Shown here in pieces: positions 1 through 5,347 of a DNA stretch of 6,396 bases. The DNA is from JALYQB01 sp035640155. GTDB lineage: Bacteria; Actinomycetota; Actinomycetes; Mycobacteriales; Pseudonocardiaceae. Under the pieces are notes generated by a model that was not told the origin of the DNA, made no database searches, and saw only the letters and a list, made by a program, of their open reading frames with translations. Location of the stretch: the NCBI GenBank assembly GCA_035640155.1, contig DASQWR010000012.1:1-6396 (forward strand), in the 5' to 3' direction. The translations under genes and the position numbers were made by a program. Position 1 is the stretch's first letter; every line of letters begins with the position of its first letter.

Positions 1-1781
1 TCCTGCATCGCCCGGTAGCGATCACGGGCGGCGAGGATGCGACGTCGGCGCTCGGCAGTGAGGTAGCGCGGGGTGCCCAGGTCGACACGGCCGTAGTGCG
101 GCTCGTGGAGACCCACGGCGCGCAGCAGGACCCCGGCCCGCTGCGAGACGCTGCCTGGCGCCCCGAAGTGGGCCGTGAGGTCCTTGACCATCATGCCGCC
201 GGACCCGGGGAGGAACAGGTCGTTGGCCTTGCCGATGACCCAGCACACCGCCGCGGCCGCGGTGTCGGGGCGGCCGCGGCGGCGGAAGATTTCGGGGTCG
301 CCGGCCGCGGCGGTCGCGAGGAACCGGCGGCAGGCGGTGCGGTACTCCTGGTCGAGCAGCTCGTCGCAGCACCGGTCGACCAGCGTGACGACCTCACCGA
401 CGCGGTCATGGACGTCGGGCGGGATGCTGTCCCAACCGAAGGGCTCGTCGGGTAGCGGGCGGTCGTCGAGCGTGTCGAGAACCTCGTCGCCGCCGACCGC
501 GCGGCGCAGCGTGTCGAGCATGATCTCCGGATAATCGGACGGCCCGGGGTCGGGCTCGATCGCCAGTTCGGGATCGAGGACGCCCATGGCGGCGAGTAGT
601 GCCGCCGGTCCCTGCGGGCGCGCAGTGCGGATGACGCGCTGGTAGTCGGGTTCGTACTCGTCGACGGCCGCGAGGGTGTCGGCGGTGAGCTCGGGGCGGA
701 TGCCGCGCTCGGCGTGGCAGTAACGGATGAACGCCCGCAGCAGGTCCGGTGCCTTGGCGAGGTAGCCGGCCTCGGCGACGATCTTGCGGGGGAGCCAGTC
801 GGCCAGCAGGATCTCCACGGCGACGGGGCTCCACCGCAGCGGGTCGCCGGGCCCGTAGTCGGTGCCGAACCACAGCACCGAGTCCAACAGATCGCGCTGA
901 TCCTCGTCGAGGGCGGCGCCGTAGGGTGAGTCCAGGAACCGCTGTGCGAGCAGGTCGCGGTCGTCGGCGTCCCACTTGGGCCGCTGGTAGCCGGTACCTC
1001 CCTCGGGGAGGAGCCGGGTCGCCCATTCGACCAGCGGGCGGCACGCCGGCCAGGTGTCGGACTCCAGCGGCGGGAACATCATCGCGCCGGTCCGGACCGC
1101 GTCGATGATCCGGGCCCGCGCGTCAGCGGCACCCAGCTCGTGCCAGGCGGTGTCGGGGCCTTCCGCGCTGGCGACCATGAGCTCGGTGAGCGCCGCCAGC
1201 GGTTCGGGAACGACGAAGGCGTCCTTGACCACGGTCCCGAGGTTGTGGTCGATGTAGACCATGACGGACAGCTCGTGACCGTCCGGGAGCGTGACGCCGA
1301 CCATGACGTTGTCGCCGTCGCCGAGTACGTGGACCAGCTCCACCGCGGGTTTGACCTCGGTATCGGCGAGCTGCTGCAGCCATCGCGGCAGTACCTGGGG
1401 TCTGCTGGCCAGCGCGCGCCGGATCCGCGCGCGCGTGACGTCGTCGCCGGCCAGCTCGGCGATCACCGCGAGCAGCGCGGAGGTCTCCGGGAGCTCGATG
1501 TCGATGAACGACTGCACGAGCTCCTCGACCGTGATCGACTCCTGCGCCGGGATGGGCTCGAACGGGCTGCGCCGCCGGGGGTCGAGCGCTGCGAGCACCG
1601 AACTCACCAGGCCGAGCAGGTCGAGCGGATGGTCACCGGCGAGCGCGGCCCGCACGTCGGCCATCAGGTCAGGTTCGCGGTCCGTCCTGCTCCGGCGCTC
1701 CGAGTTCCGAGGCTGGGACCTGGTGTCCGTCCGCTTGCGCTTCGCCGCCCGCTGCGGCCGGCGCTTGTTTCCTCGTGCCAC
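1..1781 (-). CDS. Large hypothetical protein with C-terminal DUF6398-like domain (3' end beyond window)
   Basis: One minus-strand frame is open from the GTG at 1781 to the window edge: 593 complete codons, no stop. It has normal high-GC codon bias, whereas overlapping frames give Arg/Pro/Ala-rich shadows. Residues 1-36 are strongly basic (15 Lys/Arg, 4 acidic). A helical segment follows (about 40-135), then a probable beta-rich stretch with DGDNVMVGVTLPDGHEL (155-171) and VYIDHNLGTVVKDAF (175-189), then a Trp-rich helical region (about 240-400) with LRWSPVAVEILLADWLPRK (315-333). The C-terminal part (about 455-590) contains AAAAVCWVIGKANDLF and VKDLTAHFGAPGSVSQRAG, which I recognise from memory as DUF6398-like; the latter has the shape of a helix-turn-helix (about 532-556). 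Function unknown; a nucleic-acid-binding role is inference. The start is uncertain: GTG 1781 keeps the basic tail and has a -10-like hexamer just upstream but no Shine-Dalgarno; ATG 1664 (residue 40) is the alternative. It lies 77 bp downstream of ppx and is not part of the usual conserved block. Confidence 0.8.
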   Translation of the reverse strand, partial: MARGNKRRPQRAAKRKRTDTRSQPRNSERRSRTDREPDLMADVRAALAGDHPLDLLGLVSSVLAALDPRRRSPFEPIPAQESITVEELVQSFIDIELPETSALLAVIAELAGDDVTRARIRRALASRPQVLPRWLQQLADTEVKPAVELVHVLGDGDNVMVGVTLPDGHELSVMVYIDHNLGTVVKDAFVVPEPLAALTELMVASAEGPDTAWHELGAADARARIIDAVRTGAMMFPPLESDTWPACRPLVEWATRLLPEGGTGYQRPKWDADDRDLLAQRFLDSPYGAALDEDQRDLLDSVLWFGTDYGPGDPLRWSPVAVEILLADWLPRKIVAEAGYLAKAPDLLRAFIRYCHAERGIRPELTADTLAAVDEYEPDYQRVIRTARPQGPAALLAAMGVLDPELAIEPDPGPSDYPEIMLDTLRRAVGGDEVLDTLDDRPLPDEPFGWDSIPPDVHDRVGEVVTLVDRCCDELLDQEYRTACRRFLATAAAGDPEIFRRRGRPDTAAAAVCWVIGKANDLFLPGSGGMMVKDLTAHFGAPGSVSQRAGVLLRAVGLHEPHYGRVDLGTPRYLTAERRRRILAARDRYRAMQ

Positions 1782-1788
1782 GGCGCGC

Positions 1789-1794
1789 AGCGTA
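1789..1794 (-). promoter_or_regulatory. Candidate -10 element (TACGCT) for the DUF6398-type gene
   Basis: TACGCT on the minus strand matches the actinobacterial TANNNT -10 pattern and ends 7 nt before the GTG at 1781. That is the spacing expected if transcription starts at the GTG itself, giving a leaderless mRNA. No Shine-Dalgarno precedes this GTG, which is consistent. No convincing -35 hexamer is seen 17-18 bp upstream. A six-base match is weak evidence on its own. Confidence 0.35.
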
Positions 1795-1821
1795 TTGCCT
1801 GCCGCAGCTACAGCTGGTTGC

Positions 1822-1844
1822 GCACCCCGGCCTCGTGCGGGTGC
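1822..1844 (-). terminator. Weak hairpin downstream of ppx, possible terminator
   Basis: GCACCC (1822-1827) and GGGTGC (1839-1844) form a perfect 6-bp inverted repeat with an 11-nt loop, 15 bp after the ppx stop codon. A second short inverted repeat (CAGCT-AC-AGCTG) lies slightly further downstream. There is no T-run on the transcript strand, though many actinobacterial terminators lack one. It could attenuate transcription between ppx and the large hypothetical gene, or be chance in GC-rich DNA. Confidence 0.25.
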
Positions 1845-1858
1845 TGGACGGGGGCGGA

Positions 1859-2812
1859 TCAGGCGAGGCCGAGGGCGATGCCGTCGAGGATGTCGTGCTC
1901 GCTCACCACGAGCTCGTCTATCCCGGCGCGGGCGTGCAGCTCCTCGGCGAACACCCGGACGATCACCGCTCCCCCGGCGATCACGTCCACCCGGCCGGGG
2001 TGGATCGCCGGGTTGCCGGCGCGCTCGTCATGCGTGGACGCCAGCAGAGCTGCGGTGGTGTCGCGGAGCTGGTCCAGCGAGAGGCGGGCGAGGTGGGTGC
2101 GCTCGGCGTCGTACTCGGGCAGCTCCTGGGCGATGGCCGAGAGCGTGGTGACGGTGCCCGCCACCCCGACCCAGGTGCCCGCCTGCTCCACCGGCACCTG
2201 GGCGAACGCATCCGCCAGGGCCTGCTTCGCGAACGCCTCGGCGGAACCGACGTCCTCCTCCGAGGGCGGGTCGGCCCGCAGGTGCCGCTCGGTGATCCGG
2301 ACACAGCCGACGTCGACCGAGCGCGCCGCCTGCACGTCTGCACGGACACCGTCCCACTCCCCCAGCACCGCCTCGGTGGAACCGCCGCCGACGTCCACCA
2401 CGACGAACGGCCCGTCCGCCGGGTCGAGGTCACCGACGGCGCCGGTGAACGACAGTCGGGCCTCCTCGTCGCCGCTGATCACCTCGGCCTCGGTGCCGAG
2501 GATGTCGCGCACCATCGAGAAGAAGTCTCCGCGGTTGGTAGCGTCGCGGGTGGCCGAGGTCGCCACCATCCGGATCCGCTCGACGCCGGCCCGCCGCGCC
2601 ACGGCCGCGTAGTCGATGAGCGCCGCGCGGGTCCGGGCGAGAGCCTCGGGAGCCAACCGTCCGGTGGCGTCGACGTCCTGGCCGAGCCGCACGATCCGCA
2701 GCTCACGGTGCACGTCGCGCAGCGACACGCCGCCGTCCTCCCGGGCGGTCACGTCCGCGACCAGGAGACGGATCGAGTTCGTCCCGCAGTCGATCGCGGC
2801 CACCCGTGACAT
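1859..2812 (-). CDS. ppx: Ppx/GppA family phosphatase (exopolyphosphatase / pppGpp phosphohydrolase family)
   Basis: A 317-residue protein of the ASKHA-fold Ppx/GppA family, which releases terminal phosphate from inorganic polyphosphate and/or converts pppGpp to ppGpp in the cytoplasm. Visible motifs: N-terminal phosphate loop AIDCGTNSIRLLVADV (6-21); VATSATRDATNRGDFF (83-98); ISGDEEARLSFTGA (112-125), whose second Glu (E117) aligns with catalytic Glu121 of E. coli PPX; second phosphate loop VVVDVGGGSTEAVLG (starting about 137); and GVAGTVTTL and SEHDILDGIALGLA towards the C terminus. The short length, lacking the C-terminal HD-like domains of E. coli Ppx, is the form common in actinobacteria (Rv0496, Rv1026). 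I chose ATG 2812 because GGAGG lies 5 nt upstream; the in-frame GTG at 2818 overlaps that ribosome binding site. Position after DUF501 matches Rv1026. Whether it prefers polyphosphate or pppGpp cannot be read from sequence. Confidence 0.95.
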   Translation of the reverse strand: MSRVAAIDCGTNSIRLLVADVTAREDGGVSLRDVHRELRIVRLGQDVDATGRLAPEALARTRAALIDYAAVARRAGVERIRMVATSATRDATNRGDFFSMVRDILGTEAEVISGDEEARLSFTGAVGDLDPADGPFVVVDVGGGSTEAVLGEWDGVRADVQAARSVDVGCVRITERHLRADPPSEEDVGSAEAFAKQALADAFAQVPVEQAGTWVGVAGTVTTLSAIAQELPEYDAERTHLARLSLDQLRDTTAALLASTHDERAGNPAIHPGRVDVIAGGAVIVRVFAEELHARAGIDELVVSEHDILDGIALGLA

Positions 2813-2817
2813 GCCCA

Positions 2818-2822
2818 CCTCC
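2818..2822 (-). promoter_or_regulatory. Shine-Dalgarno of ppx (GGAGG)
   Basis: GGAGG on the minus strand ends 5 nt before ATG 2812. It decides the start: the alternative GTG (2818-2816) begins inside this motif, so it would have no ribosome binding site at a usable distance. The strong site also suggests ppx is translated independently of DUF501, whose stop is 38 bp upstream. Confidence 0.7.
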
Positions 2823-2850
2823 GTGGTCGGACCCAGTGCTCAAGCCTGCG

Positions 2851-3333
2851 TCAGATGCAGGGCCCCGGCAACCACCAGCCGTCGAGCTGGGCGACGACCT
2901 CGTCGCCTAAGGGATTGACCCCCCGACCGCGGGCCAGCGCGTGCGCGACGTGCACGTGCAGGCACTTCACCCGCCCGGGCATCCCGCCGGCGCTGACGTC
3001 GGTGCCGAGCGGCTCGAGCGCGTCGCGCTCGGCGAGGTAAGACTCGTGCGCGCCGCGGTACGCCTCGGCGAGCTCGGGGTCCTGCGCCAGCCGCGCCGTC
3101 ATCTCCTGCATCAACCCGGCGGCCTCCAGGGTGCTCACCTGCGCGGTGAGCCGGCGGCAGGTGAGGTAGTACAGGGTCGGGAAGGGCGTCCCGTCCGCCA
3201 GGCGGGGGTGGGTCTGCACGACGGTCGGCTGCCCGCACGGGCACCGGTGAGCGACGGTGCGCACCCCCCGCGGGGGGCGTCCGAGCTGGGCGGCCACCGC
3301 GGCGCGGTCCGCGTCGCCGATCGGCCCGGTCAC
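2851..3333 (-). CDS. DUF501 family protein (Rv1025-like)
   Basis: A 160-residue protein of the DUF501 family, found in the actinobacterial enolase locus; biochemical function unknown. Family hallmarks are clear: HRCPCGQPTVVQTHPRL (29-45), DGTPFPTLYYLTC (47-59), a helical middle ending AHESYLAERD (95-104), and SAGGMPGRVKCLHVHVAHALA (114-134) followed by GVNPLGDE (138-145). Cys31, Cys33, Cys59 and Cys124 together with His126, His128 and His131 could form a metal site; this is inference. No signal peptide or membrane segment is seen, so it is probably cytoplasmic. The GTG start at 3333 overlaps the ftsB stop as GTGA and has GGGGA 7 nt upstream, favouring it over the in-frame GTG at 3360. The overlap suggests translational coupling to ftsB. 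DUF501 is a family assignment from memory of its consensus. Confidence 0.92.
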   Translation of the reverse strand: MTGPIGDADRAAVAAQLGRPPRGVRTVAHRCPCGQPTVVQTHPRLADGTPFPTLYYLTCRRLTAQVSTLEAAGLMQEMTARLAQDPELAEAYRGAHESYLAERDALEPLGTDVSAGGMPGRVKCLHVHVAHALARGRGVNPLGDEVVAQLDGWWLPGPCI

Positions 3334-3836
3334 TCCCCGTTCCCCGTGATCGAACGCCACAGGCGGGTGTACCAGGGGACGCCCGGTTCCGGTGCGGCTG
3401 CGGCCCCGACCGGTGCCCCAGCGGATGTCCCAGCCGATGTCCCACCGGAAGGTGGGAACTGGACGATGTAGGGGGTCTCGCCGGGGCGGACGTAGCGCAG
3501 TCGTTCCCGTGCCTGCGCCTCGACGTGGTCGGGGTTCTCCAGCAGGGCGCGGCGGCGCTCCAGCTCGGTGACCTGGTCGCGCAGCGCCGCCTGCTCGACC
3601 CGCGCCCCGGCGAGCTCGCCCCGCAGCGCCAGGTAGTTCTGCAGGGGCACCGCCACACTCAGCGCGAGCGCCACGACCACGCTGGCCAGCACCGCAGCCC
3701 GTCGCGGGGAGGTGACGCCGAACGCGCCGCCGAGCCACCCGGCTACACCAGGGTCCCCCGCGCGCCCCGAACGTGTCCGGGCCGCGGACCCACGGCTGCC
3801 CGGCCCGCGCCGTGGGTCCGCGCCCTGGTCGTCCAT
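3330..3836 (-). CDS. ftsB: FtsB/DivIC-type septum formation initiator (Rv1024-like)
   Basis: A 168-residue bitopic membrane protein of the divisome, expected to act with FtsL and FtsQ in activating septal peptidoglycan synthesis. A disordered, charged N-terminal cytoplasmic tail (1-45) precedes one transmembrane helix (about 47-64, AAVLASVVVALALSVAV), then a coiled coil (about 66-101, ending ELERRRALLENP), then the family's ARERLRYVRPGETPYIV (109-125). The tail beyond it contains TSAGTSAG (133-140), an Ala/Pro/Gly-rich linker and PWYTRLW (154-160). At 168 residues it is longer than E. coli FtsB (about 100), as usual for actinobacteria. The start ATG 3836 lies 6 bp after the eno stop without a clear Shine-Dalgarno, so it is probably translated by coupling; no later in-frame start precedes the membrane helix. 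A strong inverted repeat sits in its first codons. FtsL is the alternative identity, but the eno-DUF501 context fits FtsB/DivIC. Confidence 0.92.
   Translation of the reverse strand: MDDQGADPRRGPGSRGSAARTRSGRAGDPGVAGWLGGAFGVTSPRRAAVLASVVVALALSVAVPLQNYLALRGELAGARVEQAALRDQVTELERRRALLENPDHVEAQARERLRYVRPGETPYIVQFPPSGGTSAGTSAGAPVGAAAAPEPGVPWYTRLWRSITGNGE
3440..3457 (-). repeat. Small hairpin next to a 12-bp tandem duplication inside ftsB
   Basis: TCCCACC and GGTGGGA form a perfect 7-bp inverted repeat around a 4-nt loop. Adjacent on the plus strand are two 12-bp units, GCGGATGTCCCA and GCCGATGTCCCA (3421-3444), differing at one base and encoding the TSAG repeats of the FtsB tail. This looks like slippage in a low-constraint linker; any RNA role is speculative. 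Confidence 0.5.
3783..3822 (-). promoter_or_regulatory. Perfect 14-bp inverted repeat at the eno-ftsB junction
   Basis: CGCGGACCCACGGC (3783-3796) is the exact reverse complement of GCCGTGGGTCCGCG (3809-3822), separated by 12 nt. On the eno-ftsB transcript it would form a very stable stem about 20 nt after the enolase stop codon and within codons 5-18 of ftsB. No T-run follows. It could be a partial terminator or attenuator reducing readthrough from eno into ftsB, an mRNA 3'-end stabiliser for eno, or a translational brake on ftsB. Confidence 0.55.
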
Positions 3837-3842
3837 CCGAGA

Positions 3843-5129
3843 TCAGGCATCCGACGCGAAGCGGGGGAAGGCGAGGTCGCCGGCGTAGCGGGCAGCGTCG
3901 CCCAGGCTCTCCTCGATGCGCAGCAACTGGTTGTACTTCGCGACCCGCTCGGAGCGGGCGGGCGCGCCGGTCTTGATCTGCCCACACCCGGTGGCCACCG
4001 CCAGATCGGCGATCGTGGTGTCCTCGGTCTCCCCGGATCGGTGGCTCACCATGCACCGGTAGCCGTAGGAGTGCGCCAGCGTCACCGCGTCGAGCGTCTC
4101 GGACAGGGTCCCGATCTGGTTCACCTTCACCAGCAGCGCGTTGGCGGCCTTGCGCTCGATGCCCTCGTCCAGGCGGTCCGGATTGGTGACGAACAGGTCG
4201 TCGCCGACGATCTGGACGCGTTCGCCCAGCTCGGCGGTCAGGCCCACCCAGCCGTCCCAGTCGTCCTCAGCCAGCGGGTCCTCGATGGACACCAGCGGGT
4301 AGGACGCGAGCAGGTTGGCGTAGTAGGCCGACATCTGCTCGGCGCTGCGCTTGCTCTTCTCGAACGTGTAGGCGCCGTCGGCGAAGAACCCGGTGGCGGC
4401 GACGTCCAGTGCGAGCACCATGTCGCGGCCCAGCACGTAGCCGGCCTTCTCCACGGCGGTGGCGATCAGGTCGAGCGCGTCGCGGTTGGTGGGCAGGTCG
4501 GGTGCGAACCCGCCCTCGTCGCCCAGGCCGGTGGACAGCCCGTTGCCCTTGATCACCGACCCCAGGGCGTGGTAGACCTCGGCACCCTGGCGCAGCGCCT
4601 CCCGGAACGACTCGGCGCCGATCGGCGCGATCATGAACTCTTGGACCTCGACGCTGGTGTCGGCGTGTGCACCTCCGTTGAGGACGTTCATCATCGGCAC
4701 CGGCAGCACGTGCGCGTTGGGTCCGCCGACGTAGCGGAAGAGCTCCAGCCCGCAGGACTCGGCTGCGGCCTTCGCCACCGCGAGGGAGACTCCCAGCAGG
4801 GCGTTGGCACCCAGCCGGGACTTGTCCGGGGTGCCGTCCAGGTCCACCAGCGTCTGGTCCACCACCCGCTGCTCGACAGCCTCGACACCCACGAGCTCGG
4901 GGCCGATCTGGTCGAGAACCGCGCGCACCGCGGTCTCCACACCCAAGCCGCCGTACCGTCCGGCATCCCTGTCACGCAGCTCGACGGCCTCGTGCTCACC
5001 GGTGGATGCCCCCGAGGGCACCGCGGCGCGCCCGAGGGTGCCGTCGTCGAGGGCTACCTCCACCTCGACGGTGGGGTTCCCGCGGGAGTCCAGGATCTCC
5101 CGGGCACCGACTTGCTCGATCACCGCCAC
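3843..5129 (-). CDS. eno: Enolase (phosphopyruvate hydratase)
   Basis: Enolase interconverts 2-phospho-D-glycerate and phosphoenolpyruvate in glycolysis and gluconeogenesis, a cytoplasmic Mg-dependent enzyme. The 428-residue length is normal. The catalytic set is complete: mobile loop VPSGASTGE (37-45), His155 in NGGAHAD, Glu164 in VQEFM, catalytic Glu205 in GDEGGFAP, Mg ligands Asp242 (ALDVAA), Glu283 (SIEDPL) and Asp310 (GDDLFVTN), catalytic base Lys335 (LLVKVNQIGT), the signature SHRSGETED (362-370), and Lys386 in QIKTGAP. The start is GTG 5129, giving MAVIEQVGAREILDSRGNP, with GAGGAG 8 nt upstream. It begins the eno-ftsB-DUF501-ppx unit and is transcribed away from the divergent TPR gene. 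Nothing in the protein suggests divergence from ordinary function. Confidence 0.99.
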   Translation of the reverse strand: MAVIEQVGAREILDSRGNPTVEVEVALDDGTLGRAAVPSGASTGEHEAVELRDRDAGRYGGLGVETAVRAVLDQIGPELVGVEAVEQRVVDQTLVDLDGTPDKSRLGANALLGVSLAVAKAAAESCGLELFRYVGGPNAHVLPVPMMNVLNGGAHADTSVEVQEFMIAPIGAESFREALRQGAEVYHALGSVIKGNGLSTGLGDEGGFAPDLPTNRDALDLIATAVEKAGYVLGRDMVLALDVAATGFFADGAYTFEKSKRSAEQMSAYYANLLASYPLVSIEDPLAEDDWDGWVGLTAELGERVQIVGDDLFVTNPDRLDEGIERKAANALLVKVNQIGTLSETLDAVTLAHSYGYRCMVSHRSGETEDTTIADLAVATGCGQIKTGAPARSERVAKYNQLLRIEESLGDAARYAGDLAFPRFASDA

Positions 5130-5137
5130 TGGTGGTT

Positions 5138-5143
5138 CTCCTC
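5138..5143 (-). promoter_or_regulatory. Shine-Dalgarno of eno (GAGGAG)
   Basis: GAGGAG on the minus strand lies 8 nt before the GTG at 5129. It supports the GTG rather than the in-frame GTG two codons later (which would give VIEQVGAREIL), and fits the strong translation expected of a glycolytic enzyme. Confidence 0.75.
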
Positions 5144-5160
5144 ACCGTTGAGCTTGAGGC

Positions 5161-5216
5161 ACGGGCGTGCCAGAAACGGGTGTATCTGAACACGAGTGCG
5201 TCCGGAAACGCGGGTG
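5161..5216 (-). repeat. Imperfect direct repeat in the eno upstream region, possible operator pair
   Basis: Two similar segments lie at about 5161-5182 and 5192-5216. Each reads, on the plus strand, ACG-G/A-G..GTGC/GTCC..GAAAC..GGGTG: the cores are CAGAAACGGGTG and CGGAAACGCGGGTG. Their starts are 31 bp apart, about three helical turns, placing them on the same DNA face. They sit 32-87 bp upstream of the eno start. This could be a tandem site for a regulator of eno; no known binding consensus is recognised. Confidence 0.3.
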
Positions 5217-5222
5217 CCTGGC

Positions 5223-5228
5223 AGCGTA
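5223..5228 (-). promoter_or_regulatory. Candidate -10 element for eno (TACGCT)
   Basis: TACGCT on the minus strand fits TANNNT and would start transcription near 5216, giving a leader of roughly 85 nt that covers the imperfect repeat at 5161-5216. The -35 position at 17-bp spacing reads ACCGGG, which is poor. A perfect TTGACA (minus strand, 5305-5300) lies too far upstream to pair with it. Low confidence. Confidence 0.25.
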
Positions 5229-5331
5229 GCCGCGGCACCTGTTCACCCGGTGGAGGCACGCGGGATGCCAGACCCGCGCACCGCACCGCGCGTCCGGACT
5301 GTCAACCCTCGTGGAAGGCCGCGCCGCCGCG

Positions 5332-5337
5332 TAGCGT
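5332..5337 (+). promoter_or_regulatory. Candidate -10 element for the TPR gene (TAGCGT)
   Basis: TAGCGT fits TANNNT and ends 10 nt before the ATG at 5348, so transcription would begin at or within a few bases of the start codon. No Shine-Dalgarno lies at normal distance (the nearest purine run, GGAAGG, is about 30 nt upstream), consistent with a leaderless or near-leaderless mRNA. No good -35 is visible. Confidence 0.35.
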
Positions 5338-5347
5338 TGGCCGGACC

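Noticed and set aside
406..1044. 212-codon minus-strand open frame
   Set aside because: It overlaps the 593-codon frame on the same strand, is extremely Arg/Pro-rich and shows no domain pattern.
1140..2612. 490-codon plus-strand open frame opposite ppx and the large hypothetical gene
   Set aside because: Antisense to the clear Ppx/GppA protein and to the continuous minus-strand frame; its composition is shadow-like (Arg/Ser/Ala/Pro).
3264..3277. Perfect 14-bp palindrome CCCCCCGCGGGGGG
   Set aside because: It lies inside DUF501 codons for GRPPRGV and has no loop; best explained as Pro/Arg/Gly codons in GC-rich DNA.
3334..4056. N-terminal extension of the DUF501 frame through ftsB into eno
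   Set aside because: The frame stays open by GC bias, but family similarity begins only after GTG 3333, and the upstream part is an Arg/Gly-rich shadow of ftsB and eno.
3525..5189. 554-codon plus-strand open frame opposite eno and ftsB
   Set aside because: It is antisense to a complete, motif-perfect enolase; its translation is low-complexity Gly/Val/Arg/His-rich with no family resemblance, as expected of a GC-rich shadow frame.
5300..5305. Perfect TTGACA on the minus strand in the eno upstream region
   Set aside because: No TANNNT-like -10 occurs 16-19 bp downstream of it, and the candidate eno -10 is about 70 bp away, so a promoter cannot be supported.
5006..5347. Upstream extension of the TPR frame
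   Set aside because: It overlaps the eno 5' end antisense and the divergent promoter region, and its translation is Arg/Pro/Ser-rich without TPR character; ATG 5348 fits the repeat architecture.
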